Positions 23,220 to 33,743 of a DNA stretch of 64,000 bases are shown here, piece by piece. Below the pieces are notes generated by a model. It saw only the letters and a list, made by a program, of their open reading frames with translations. It was not told the DNA's origin and did no database searches. Origin of the DNA: Pyrenochaeta sp. MPI-SDFR-AT-0127 (taxonomy: Eukaryota > Ascomycota > Dothideomycetes > Pleosporales > Cucurbitariaceae); NCBI GenBank assembly GCA_020747015.1, contig JAGTJM010000074.1, positions 1 through 64,000 on the forward strand, read 5' to 3'. Both the position numbers and the translations under genes were made by a program. The stretch's first letter is position 1; the number at the start of each line of letters is the position of its first letter.

Positions 23220-24194
23220 ATGACGGATCCAGCATCTTTTGCACTAGCTGTCGCTGGTCTTCCGGCAATTTTCGTATCCTGCGTAGATTGCTTCGAGTAC
23301 ATCCGTCTTGGACGGCGTTTTGGGAAAGATTTTGGGTTCTGTCTTGCGAAGCTTGAAGCTGCTCAGGTTCGACTAACACGTTGGGGTGAACCTATCGGTC
23401 TTCTGGAAAACAAAATCGACGTCAAGGGGGCTTACAAAGAAGCGGACATTATCAAGGCATATGAATGGCTCGGTCAGATCGAGGCTACTTTCGAAGAGGC
23501 GAGGGAGACTTCGGCGAAGTATGCTGAGAAGCAACAAAAGAAGGGAAGGCATGGAGACCTAGAGATTTTGGATGGAGATAAAATTCCGGGGGCAAACAAT
23601 TCAACTAAGAGTCTTGTTATGTCTATGAAGACAATGGCGCGGAATCGTCAGAAGCATCTTAGTCTGCCGCGGAAGATTACATGGGCGTTGTATGGCAAGG
23701 ATAGCTTCGATTCCTTGATCGAGGATCTTGTTAGTCTAATCAACGATCTCGTCGAACTCTTTCCATCAACCAAACCTCGACTCCAGGAGCTCTGCAACGA
23801 AGAAATTGGCAAACTCGACAAAGAGAGTGTGCTAGATCTTGTCGAGGTCCTTAAAAATGACGACAAGAATCTCGACAACACAGACGATAAGATTCTTAGC
23901 AAGACAATCGACGACTATATTGAGGCGCATCGTCATGAGTTTCATGATATCAAGATTGATGGAAGTGGAACCAATAGATTTGGTGATGAGCACGGTTTTC
24001 AGGCGGGCGTGAAGCCAGGGAGTATCAAGGTTGATGGAATGGACATTAAGGGCAGCGGATACACTCATGCCGGACATGTATTCTATGGCCCACAGGGAGC
24101 CCAGGGTATGCATTCTTATGCAAAAGACAGACAGCGGACCCTGTTGCAGAGTGATAAGGTAGATGTAGAAACTGTTCCAGAACGCACTGAGTAA
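23220..24194 (+). CDS. HeLo-domain protein with C-terminal amyloid-like motif repeats
   Basis: A single exon of 324 residues; the ATG at 23220 (MTDPASFALAVAGL) aligns with the normal HeLo start. Residues 1-225 form the HeLo domain (prion-inhibition and propagation family), with the hallmark stretch FSTCLD-like FVSCVDCFEYI and RLTRWGEPIG near 50-60. In HET-S and related proteins this bundle becomes a membrane-active cell-death executor when its C-terminal prion motif folds. Here the tail, residues 241-292, is glycine-rich with FHDIKIDGSGTNRFGDEHGF and a related second segment (VDGMDIKGSG). The order, HeLo first and motif last, is that of HET-s/HET-S. Whether this tail forms amyloid is untested. 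Confidence 0.82.
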   Translation: MTDPASFALAVAGLPAIFVSCVDCFEYIRLGRRFGKDFGFCLAKLEAAQVRLTRWGEPIGLLENKIDVKGAYKEADIIKAYEWLGQIEATFEEARETSAKYAEKQQKKGRHGDLEILDGDKIPGANNSTKSLVMSMKTMARNRQKHLSLPRKITWALYGKDSFDSLIEDLVSLINDLVELFPSTKPRLQELCNEEIGKLDKESVLDLVEVLKNDDKNLDNTDDKILSKTIDDYIEAHRHEFHDIKIDGSGTNRFGDEHGFQAGVKPGSIKVDGMDIKGSGYTHAGHVFYGPQGAQGMHSYAKDRQRTLLQSDKVDVETVPERTE

Positions 24195-24548
24195 GCAGGT
24201 TTAGCCTCCTACCTGAAATAGATGGACTCCAAACAAGGTAAATTTGTTGGTCTGGTCTAAATTCTTCCAATCACAGCATAGCGAGCAATGGCAGTCTTAT
24301 CGTCATAGCACCATAGGTATTTAAACATAGTCAAAGAATTTTCTCACTACCTCATCTAATCGGGCTTATGTATTAGCTTTGTACCCCCAGCTGCAAGAAT
24401 GCAATCTCCAATGAGCTTCAATGAGACATCACCAAAATCGCAGTTTATGGCAGTCAAAACTTCTCTGGTCATTTCCTGAGCTATCTGAGCCATTTTTTAA
24501 ATACTAGTGCATTCATTAATGATATAACAGCCTTGAGATTGAACCTGA
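24195..24548. other. Short convergent intergenic region
   Basis: It lies between the 3' ends of the HeLo gene (plus) and the HeLo-like/ubiquitin-like gene (minus). Nothing beyond presumed 3' untranslated sequence is seen. Confidence 0.5.
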
Positions 24549-26392
24549 TTATTGCCTTGTCTTTCGGAACCATCTGAGTCTTGAGAGATACTCACGTACG
24601 GAGCCCCTCCCTTGGTTGAAAGTATCATCCTTCACGATGTAATATTCCGAGGTACCATCCGATGTACGGTCCGAGTCTCCCGCTGTGCTCACCTCTTCTA
24701 CCGTTTCGAGCGCTGTCAGCCGAGAAAATGGCTGTACTCGTCGCCTTCCCCTCAGTGCACTTAGTCTTGGTTGTTGACCTTGTCGCAAGGTTGGGACTTG
24801 AAATTGATTATCATCCTGATCTGGTTGGGTAGAGCGTTTACTCAATCTAAGAACTGCATGTATTGTGCACTTCCCATCGTATACATCGAAATTTTTGGCG
24901 GTCAATGGCAAATCATCATCCAATATCTTTCCACGGTGAATGAGCCGAACCTTATCAGGATCCGTCCCCTCGAGCGAATTAAGTTTGGCCTTGACGTCCC
25001 CCATAAGAATCTCCTCGTTAGTGTCAAATTGTAATTCCACGCTCCTTGTGAGAAACTTAATCGTCACAGAAGAGATGTAACTTTGGCTCCACACACCCGG
25101 GCGGGACCTATCCAACCTGAATGAAACACAAACAAGCGTCGAATCATGCAGCACACTGTAGCTTTCCAGTGTGTCATTTGGTTTGTGAAGAACGCGGTTG
25201 CGATAAGTGAATTGGAAGGATGCATTAGGAAGGTCCAGTTTCTTTCGGATCTGGTATTTCACCGACTCGATCGTATGGAGCGGGGTGACTTGGAGTATAA
25301 CCGTCCTTTTGTTAGGAAGACCTGTGATGAAGATCTGACTACATTTCATCGAACCCAGGGTAGTGGGGGCAGTGATGAATGTCTGGCTTTCGCCAAAGCT
25401 TTCAGATTCAAGGTACGAACTGACTTGCATGCTTGGCACCGGGCGCATAGTGGCCTCAGACAGTACGGAAGCGGCACTACTGAGATAGTGCCGTAAAGCA
25501 TAGGTCTTGTCGACTCTGACGGTGGCGCGATCGATATCCCTATGAGGTTTGGAAGGTGGAAGTTGTACCGCTTTTTCGTCCTCGATGGCTTGCAGAACAG
25601 CCTCCAGCCTTGCCTGATACTCGGATATTGCGTCATGTGTCAAGTAGGTTTGATACCTAAAGATCCGTTAGGGTAAGAGGTCTGCTGGAAATGTGTATAC
25701 TACATACAAGCTAGCCATAGATATAGCTATGTTCAGCGTAATCTTGTGAGACGTCAAACATTTTCGAAGGGCCTCTACCTCTTCCTTCCTCAAACCCTCC
25801 CGTAACGGCTCTTTTCCGGCCTTCCCAGTATTCATTTCCTTGTTCTTATCCAACTCGAGGTCCTTGACTCGTGCTGTTATGTCTGCGAAGACGGACAGAC
25901 TTGATTCGACAACATTTGCGAGATTGCCTGACAACGCAGCCCAGATGATACTTTCTGTAAACTCCTCGTCGACCAAGAGGGCTTGGACTGTGCCTGTTAC
26001 GACATAGAGATCTTCAAGATCGCGCGAAATGGAATAGATATCGATCGGAACGTTTTGCGCATGGCTGATGAGTTCGTAAAGCTCTTTACAGGCTGTTCCA
26101 GCCATAGCTATTGCACTGGACAAGCTGGCAGCTTCTTTGGCCACATCTTCTGGAAGGACTGAGTACACATGTCAGTACTTGGCTCCGAATCTGCGCTTTC
26201 ACACGGATGCGTACCGAAATTGTACACGTCCCCATTGTGTACCGTAGCTCTTCCGCTAACTTGCTGGTTTTGGATGTGATGCCCGCACCGCATGGGTGGA
26301 TGGAATTGGATAGGCGTCCCCTCGCGCGGACTTACGTTTGTTCTCGCGCCGCTATCACTTCCTGCCATAATGGTACCAGCCGGTACTGGCAT
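24549..26392 (-). CDS. Amyloid-motif / HeLo-like / double ubiquitin-like domain protein
   Basis: Three exons (26215-26392, 25708-26158, 24549-25656) give 578 residues. Both introns (56 and 51 nt) have clear donors (GTACGC, GTATGT) and branch points (TACTGAC, CTAAC). Residues 40-59 carry IQNQQVSGRATVHNGDVYNF, which resembles a HET-s-related amyloid motif. Residues 65-235 fit the HeLo-like N-terminal domain of fungal STAND proteins (SLSSAIAMAGTACKELYELI, SISRDLEDLYVVTGTVQALL). Two ubiquitin-like folds follow: residues 316-392 (IFITGLPNKRTVILQV, TLESYSVLHDSTL) and 406-482 (VTIKFLTRSVELQF, VRLIHRGKILDDD). Neither ends in a diglycine, so they are probably not conjugated. It is convergent with the HeLo gene. 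The architecture is unusual, and a signalling adaptor is my inference. Confidence 0.78.
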
Positions 26393-26792
26393 TTCGGCGT
26401 ACGTGCACACGACATCTGAAGGAGGCCTATTTGTTCAGAAGGCTTGACTTCTCCTGCGCATCTCAGCCTGGTGCTCACCGCCAAGCTGGTTTGGAGGGGG
26501 CAAGCACCGCCACGACGCCACGCGCATATCGCACAACGAAGCTTGACCGGAAACTATCAACATAGAGTCGAGATTTTGCATGACCAAGCGGATTGACGCG
26601 GCATTAGATTTTTGTATCGGCCGGTGGCTTGCTGTTCCTCTGGATAGCTGCGATAATAAAGACAGCTGCAAAGCTTGTTGACGTTTCATTGATCGATTTG
26701 ATCGAGCACAGCCGAGGCAGTGTACCCTAGTGTTATTTATCAACGCTGCTCAGCCGCACGTAATCTCAAACTCGAAGCAATTATCTTCGTCA
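26393..26792. promoter_or_regulatory. Divergent promoter region
   Basis: About 400 bp separate the starts of the HeLo-like/ubiquitin-like gene (minus) and the small membrane protein gene (plus). No defined site is recognisable. Confidence 0.45.
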
Positions 26793-27284
26793 ATGAGACC
26801 TACTCTAAACCTAACCACTATGACCAGTATTTTCTTGAACCCGCTGCTCCGGGGCTATCCACTCTCCTATAAGTCCCACACTCTCGTCTGCCTCTCTCTT
26901 GGCACTCTTATGTCCTTCCGCCCTTCGCTACTCCTCACGAATCCTCTTTGGATCAAATTGCACCACCTCTTTGGCCTTGCCTACATTCCGCCTTCGCGCG
27001 CGTCTTCGCCTAGCAGCACGCTGGCTAGCGTAGAGATCCAACATTGGTCGAACTTGGGCATCTTGATAACTGCAATCGGGGTAATTAATGTGGCGGCAGC
27101 CAGCGTACCTGGCGGAAGGTCGTTTGCTGGAGAACTAGCCAACTTGCGGATCGGAGCCGCACTGCTGACGGCAGTGGTATGGGCTATTAAACCCGAGAGT
27201 AGAGACCTGGTGAAGGCTTTGATAATGTTAGAGGACGGGGTTGGAGGGTTGATAACGGGTTGGCAGATGGGCCTATGGGTTTAG
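26793..27284 (+). CDS. Small unrecognised membrane protein
   Basis: A single exon of 163 residues from the ATG at 26793; a second ATG at 26820 (MTSIFLNPLLRGYPL) is an equally good start. Three hydrophobic stretches are visible: HTLVCLSLGTLMSF near residue 27, LGILITAIGVINVAAASV near 100 and IGAALLTAVVWAI near 130. No domain is recognised. The frame is clean and its codon use looks coding. The gene is divergent from the HeLo-like/ubiquitin-like gene. Confidence 0.55.
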   Translation: MRPTLNLTTMTSIFLNPLLRGYPLSYKSHTLVCLSLGTLMSFRPSLLLTNPLWIKLHHLFGLAYIPPSRASSPSSTLASVEIQHWSNLGILITAIGVINVAAASVPGGRSFAGELANLRIGAALLTAVVWAIKPESRDLVKALIMLEDGVGGLITGWQMGLWV

Positions 27285-29367
27285 TCTTCGGCTCGACGAG
27301 TAGGCAAGTGGATATCAATTGGACGTAACAGCGCTGTAACATGTGAATGCACAAATAGCGCTTAGAGATATTGGAGTTGACACTAGTATGATCAGTAGTC
27401 AAATTCTTTTTCCATCTCGAGGTCGTACTCCAGCTTTCAGTAGATTATCAAGCTCGAGAGAACTACCCGTCAAATTCTCGGGCAATTACTCATCCTCTTG
27501 GATCTTTGACCATTCTCAATGACCTCTATTCCCCCACCTTTGGACTCCATCTTCGCCTTCAAACCAAGCAAGTTGACAAATGATTTCATCTTCTTTCCGT
27601 ATATTCGCAACGCCTTGCTCTTTTATTATACACATCAACTTTAGGCTTCCTGCGGCCATCATTAGCAGATCAGCAATGCACTCCACATTACCAATGGCAG
27701 ATTTAAGTTCCAGATAGTTTTATGTACTGAGACGAGAACGATAGTTGTTGCTAGCAGTAGCAACAGAATGCTGATGCAAAGAAACGTCGCCACTCGGTTC
27801 ATACGCAGCACTTCAACTTGCTTTGATATCAGAGCTTGTTTCACCAGGAAGGTGAGTAGTTTGTGGAGGCAGCTCAGTGAAATTCACAGCAGGTTGGCCT
27901 CCGGAGTCCTGGCTAAGAACCTTCAGTTCTATCACGGGATGAACCACATCCCTCATTCGATATCCATTAGGTTGATGTGCCCAGCGGCCATGCGAGAGAG
28001 AAATAGTCTTGCTGACAAAGTGTTGGAAGAAGGAAGACCGGGTTTCTGAATGTCAGACGCCGGGGTCTTTACATCGAGCAGAGCAGTGGAAATGCAACTA
28101 ATACGACTCCACGATAGGTAAGACATGAAGTCAAGGACCATGCCTGTTGTTGATTGCGGAAGTCGCAGTACAACTCTGGATAGTCGTCAAATTTACTTGG
28201 CGGTTCCCACGCTTTGGTTGTTGGAAGCCGGCCAAGATGTGCACGACAAGTAGCATTCAAAAGCGAGTACAGAAAGAGGTCTCCTTGACTGTCCGCTCCA
28301 TGAGACTCATCCAACCATAAGGACCAGTAGGGCTCATACCTTGTTGTAGTGTTGGCCAGACTGAGCCTATTCCTGGGACCCCGTGGAAATCTTTTGAGGC
28401 CGCCGCTCAAGTTTCGGATTACGAATGCTTCTGATCAACCAGCATCTTCAAGTCTAGGCCCTTCCAAGAACCTGCACGATTGAATGAAGCGATCTTGGCT
28501 ATGAATCATCACCTCTACGCGCTCCACTTCTGCCATTAGCATGCATTAAACGGCCTGCATCCGAAACAGCTAAAAATAGAGAACTTTACCCAGTGTTGAC
28601 CAATAATTGCTGGTATTGAGTCTAATAGAACCAAGGACACAGGTGGCAGTAAAGTTTCCTATCCAGGTTCTCCTCCGAACGTTGACACTGAAGTAGCTCA
28701 AAGACAAGGGCATGGACAACTTCAATTCGTACATAATCAGATTTTTGAACCTAGTAAAACTTCAATATTTAAAGAAAAAGGTTGCTAATTTACTGAGTGC
28801 CCAGCAAATGCCCCCAAGGATAAAAATAGAAAGAAGATGTGGCGGGAAGAGAGTTTTCCAAGTCAGCTAGTACATGGATTGGATATTGGGTGAGCTTTAG
28901 CCTCGCACGGTTTGCACCCGTCCATTTGCATTCTATATCGTTCCTTTTCATTTGTACTTAGAGGATAGTGCGATGGTAAATGGACACTGTATTTGCATTT
29001 CTTGGTTAACAAACCTACTTTGTTTGATCATCTTGACTTGCCAAAGAACTGGATTCAACGAACTAAAGTGTTGATAATTCGCTAAAGAGGCTTGTTTATA
29101 GTGATTGATATGGACAGGTAATTATTCCCCTCCAAACCCATTTCGTAGCCTATTCACCTCCCATATATCCTTACAGTGATGATAGATGATAGATACAGTC
29201 AAGCTTTTGCTACGGGCTCTAGCCACTAGTTAGAGTAACGCTGAGATAGTGACGCTGTAATAAGTGCACCGTTTCTACATCGTCTCAATCTAATTGCAAG
29301 AGCTACAATCTATTACATCAAAGCTGTGTCCTAAGGACAATAACCCTCACTTATCACATGTCTTCTA
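27285..29367. other. Intergenic region with unresolved minus-strand coding-like fragments
   Basis: On the minus strand between about 28545 and 27660 there are frames that look partly coding: an ATG start at 28543 (MAEVERVEVMIHSQDRF), a 110-codon frame to 28069, and a hydrophobic C-terminal segment near 27680-27790 (TFLCISILLLLLATTIVLVS). I could not join them into one clean gene. They may be exons of a membrane protein or a decayed gene. The stretch 28600-29367 shows nothing. Confidence 0.3.
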
Positions 29368-29985
29368 TCAGTTTTTAGGGTGATATATCAATCGATCCGC
29401 CTCAACGACGCTGAAAAGTCCGTTTTCATCCACAGCCTCAATTTTGCGTTCATAGTACACGGGATCAACCGCACTTGCCGGCCCAAAGTTCACATCGCTG
29501 TGGAGCATCCACGCCTCCTTGAAGTTGATATTAAACTCGTACCATGAGTAAGGCCTAGGCGGAAGCTTCTTGCCATGCCCGTATACAATTTGCTGGCGCT
29601 TGTACACCTTAGCTAAGAGGGTATCTTCATTAGCACTGCGCGCATCGGCAATAAAGAGGATGTCAAATTCCATAAAATTGACCTGGTCTTGCTCGTTAAG
29701 AAGCCATTCTTGGCAGTCCTCCTCAGACGCGCCGATAAAGTCGCTCTCGATGGTGTCTTCATCTTCAAGCTTTTTTTTAAAACTTTGTGGGGTCTTTGGG
29801 GTTCGTTTTGGACTCGACGAGAAGCCAAGGGTCGGGCACGCCTTTTGCATAGTCCTCAAAGGCCATGGCCTTACGAACGAACTTTGGGTATTGTGTAAGC
29901 ATTGTGAGCTACTTTGAGAGAAAATGTAGAATTGACTTACAGGCTTGGCCTCCTCGACAATGCAAAATAGCATGAGACTCATCAT
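29368..29985 (-). pseudogene. Unrecognised conserved-looking gene broken at an A8 run
   Basis: Exon 1 is 29941-29985 (MMSLMLFCIVEEAKP), followed by a 59-nt GTAAGT intron. Exon 2 starts at 29881 and reads FVRKAMAFEDYAKGVPDPWL and VESKTNPKDPTKF, then meets a stop at 29777-29779. The coding-quality sequence continues at once in another frame (KKLEDEDTIESDFIGASEED) to the stop at 29368. The switch falls exactly at a run of eight A on the minus strand. Either a one- or two-base indel has broken the gene, or the run is mis-sequenced. The C-terminal part (FMEFDILFIADARSANEDTL, WYEFNINFKEAWMLHSDVN) looks like a real folded protein. I do not recognise the family with confidence; a DUF6924-type protein is possible. 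Confidence 0.5.
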
Positions 29986-31458
29986 GATGGGAAGTGCTAC
30001 ATCATGAGAGGTGAAGTTTTAGCTGTAGTGTTTGTGTCGCACGCTGTAAATTTTTGACTGTAGTGTTGAAGAGTGGATTGAGTGGAAAGCAAGGGATGCT
30101 AATTGTGACTGGAATGCTCGTCGTAAAGGTGGCGCGTAGAGTAGGCTGCTGCGCCCAGGTAGCGGAGCATCAGCGCGTGGAGCGAGCTATGACGTATGTT
30201 CGGGAACCAACAACCATGAGTTGGAAGGATCTTCACGCTCGGTGCTTATACCAACCGTTCATGCGAGGCAGGCGCGTACTGGTTCTGCCTCGCTATTTCT
30301 GGCCTTCGCACTCCTGTCATAGTCGCCTTGAAACATTCCGAAACTGCGCATGGGAGTAGCTTACGCTGCGCTGCAGCCTCTCACAGCTTTCAGCAGGATG
30401 TCATGCTGCCTTTTAGGCTACCTTCCCATGTCGTAGAATCAGGCTCTCTACGCTTCCCCTCATCTCAGTCTCATAAATCCTCGACCATAACCTCGTAGTT
30501 GTAGCTGACGTACTCCACAGACGAGAGGCCCAGCTTTGCCAAAACCCGACCAGTCCTCATTCGTAGAAAGAGTGCCAGATGAGGCGCACATACAGTTCGC
30601 TCTTCAGGCCATCCAGAAAGGTGCAGATCGCATCGTACGACGCGCTTCAGCGATCTACAACGTTGCTCATCCAACCATGAGGCGTCGGCACAACGTGACC
30701 TCTCTCAACGTGACAGTAAAACCAAGCCTAAGCAACTACCTAGTATTTGAATTATACTCCAACTATCTCTGTGATTTTTAACTCATTGATGGCTGAGTAA
30801 GGTCGCAGCTTCAGTATAGAGCAAGATCGAACTTTTCCACCCTAGTTAGACTGAAGTCCGCCCATGTTCGATAAGACTGGTGAAGAAGGCTTTTAGGAAA
30901 GAAATCGGTCCTGGCTTCGGCCATTGGCGTTGCGAATTCAGATTTCAAGTACGGGTAATTGGGAAACAGTCGATGGTACAGCCAGAACAGACGCTATCGC
31001 AAGAAACAGGCTGTCAATCAACTATGATGTATTATCACTTGCATAGTTTATGAAGGCTAATGAGTACGATTACAAGCACCAGAGAACTGTGAGTGACAAA
31101 TTCAACTGCAGCGCAACAGTGCGCCACAGGTTGACGATGTTGTTAATATTGTTCCTGTACCGTGGGGTGTAATCTCCTTTGCAGGGCTCCAGAAGCAAGT
31201 CGTGATTTTGAAGGAGATCATATATTCCGCACGTCAGTAGTTGACCAAGCAGTACCAGATTCCTGATGAAGAATTTTCCAACTTGATCCTGCCACCACAA
31301 GGGTCTAGAATAGGATACTGTATTTGAGGCTGTGAGCACCTGTGAGCGCTGATTGGAAATGTTTCGACACATGGAAAAAGGTAGAGCAAAGAGCACAATG
31401 CTACACTTTTAATTATAAGCGGTAGCCTATTAGATAATCTATATGCGGTTAGAGTTTA
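29986..31458. other. Intergenic region, no supported gene
   Basis: A short minus-strand frame at 30471-30674 ends RTGRVLAKLGLSSVEYVSYN and could be the tail of an old gene, but nothing upstream supports it. The remainder shows no signal. Confidence 0.4.
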
Positions 31459-33726
31459 CTAGAGAAGCACGTTGTTCGTGGCTGCAGCTGACCGATGATG
31501 TGGCTTAATTACAGCACCATGTTCCAGGAGCATCTCAACCAAAGGAAGATGTTGGCCTTCAATAGCTGGGAGAAGGACATATTCATGATTTTTCAGCAGT
31601 GCGCCCGCACACAAGATGCATCTTACCAGATCCAACTTGCCTGTGGCAATTGCCGACGGCAAGGTTTCTACTACCACATCTACGCCACCTTTGAGAAGCC
31701 GATCGAGAGTGACTGCATCTCCTCTTTCGATAGCTATGGAGAGTAATGAGCGAATCATCCATCAATCAGGTCCTGATTCATTTGCATTTGCGCCATATTT
31801 GAGCAAGATGTCCAAAATTTCAGTATTCCCTTTTTCGACGGCAATTCGAATTGGGCTTTTGATGACTTTAGGAGGCTTTGTTGTGTTGAGCTTTACTATG
31901 TTATCCGGAATTGGGAGCTGTTGGGCTAGTATCAATGAGTTTAAAAATGTGGGATTATGACCCAACTGCCCCGGCTTCACAAGTATTTCACACAAAGAAG
32001 ATTTTGACCACCATGTCTCTGGTTTATTGGCATCTGCTCCAGCAGTCACGAGAATTTGAACAATTTTCGAGCCAAGTCGCTCAATTGCTTGTACCAACGG
32101 AGGTGTGGGTGAATTATCAAGGCCATTCGGATCTGCTCCATGCTCAAGAAGTAGTTGAACAAGACTTGAGCCTTTTTGCTTCACTGACCGCTGCGGAGGC
32201 GTGATGTCTTTGTTGATCGAGTTAACATCAGCACCGTGCATTATAAACAGCTTGACAAGGTCGTCGCGCTGCGTATGTATAGCAGTATGTAGGAAGTATG
32301 GATCCTTGATCAACAGTGGATTGCTTTCGAGCAGAACTCTGGCGACTGCGATGTGTCCTGCTTTTGTTGCGGCAACAAGATCTTCGTGGACTGCTCTGGC
32401 GCCTTTAGAGATGAAGAAGGAGCAGATCTCAGGCCTCCCTGATTCAGACGCAGTTAAAAGTGCTCGTGCCTTTTTTCCTTTCGGCTCTAACACAGCGCCA
32501 TACTTAACTAGTGTGAATACTACCCGAGGATGATTTTGCTCAATAGCATATAGTAAGGAGCTTTTTGTTGCATGATGGCCAGGTACATTTGGATCCGCAC
32601 CTCGAGAAAGCAACTCTTTCACAACATCATCTGCTCCGCATAGGGCAGCAGCTTGAAGGGGTATCCCAGAAGTCGAGGACTCGAGTTTAATGTCGTAATT
32701 GACATCAGAACCTGCATCAATTAGCGCCTTCACAACCTGGACGTGCCCTTGTCTTGCCGCAGCATGGAGCGCGCATCCATATATACCACCATAAGCACCG
32801 ACGTTAGCCTGTGCCTGCTCCAGAAGTATCTTGACGATGGCGACAGAACCAGCATAAGCAGCAGCATGAAGAGCGCTTCCAAACACCGATCCACAAGGGA
32901 AGTCGAATTTCGCGCCCCGCTGAAGCAGAAGACAGACGACAGCAAAATGGCTTTTACAACTAGCCGCTTGCAGAGCGCTCCCAAGAACTCCACTGCGAGA
33001 ATTGACATCTGCGCCACTATCGCAGAGGTATTTGATAATCAGGACATTCCCAGTAAACGCCGCGACCTGAAGTGTATCCCCCAGTTCTTTGCCGTCGTCG
33101 TGGATGATTGCTCGATGCTCAATCAGGGTCCGGGTGACTTCCAAATTACCCATCGGAACTGCGAGCTTCAACGCGGTATCCACCCTTGGAACCTTGATAT
33201 TGACGTTTGCGCCGTTTAGAATGAGGTACTTTAACATCTCATTGTCCTTCCTCGCTATGGCAATTGTTACGCCATTGCGACAGAAATCAGGGAGCGATGC
33301 ACCTTTCCAGTCCAATGGACCCGTAAGCTGAAAATTAATATCCGCTCCGTGGTTGAGTAGTAAAGGTATTACATTTCGTTGCCCGTAAGCTACAGCTGAG
33401 TGTAGGGCATTGCCATATGAACCGTCACCGTTGTTCACATCCATTGGCTTATTTCTCAAAAGCTCTCCGAGGTCACCCAGCATCCCTCGTTTGGAGTAAT
33501 GAATGAGGAGGCTTTACCGCGAATACATCATCGAACGAGCACTTTTTGTCCATCCCAATATTCCAGGATCATCCGCCCGTATCGGTCTCAGAACAAGTGG
33601 CTGTAGATTCGTAGGGAAAAGATTCTCGTGTCTAGGCTTCAGTCTTGAGAGTGATTGACGTGTTAATGTGGATGGATAATTAGCCGAGAAACCGTGAGTG
33701 GCCTTGGATTCAGTTTTGGGCTTCAA
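31459..33726 (-). pseudogene. Ankyrin-repeat region with two in-frame stops
   Basis: One minus-strand frame spans the region and is broken by only two stops: TAA at 33514-33516 and TGA at 31762-31764. It holds about 18 ankyrin repeats, with the standard pattern (YGNALHSAVAYGQRNVIPLL, YGCALHAAARQGHVQVVKAL, IRIAVEKGNTEILDILLKYG). The frame continues in register after both stops, with YSR before and SLLIHYSKRGM after the first, and NESGPD before and WMIRSLLSIAIERG after the second. Both stops fit single C-to-T changes (CAA to TAA, CGA to TGA). It may still work as a shorter ankyrin protein from the ATG at 33483. Its missing N-terminal partner is the next feature. Confidence 0.72.
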
Positions 33727-33743
33727 TCCAGAACTTGATGTCT

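Noticed and set aside
30471..30674. Possible C-terminal gene fragment
   Set aside because: Only 67 codons, and no upstream exon could be found.
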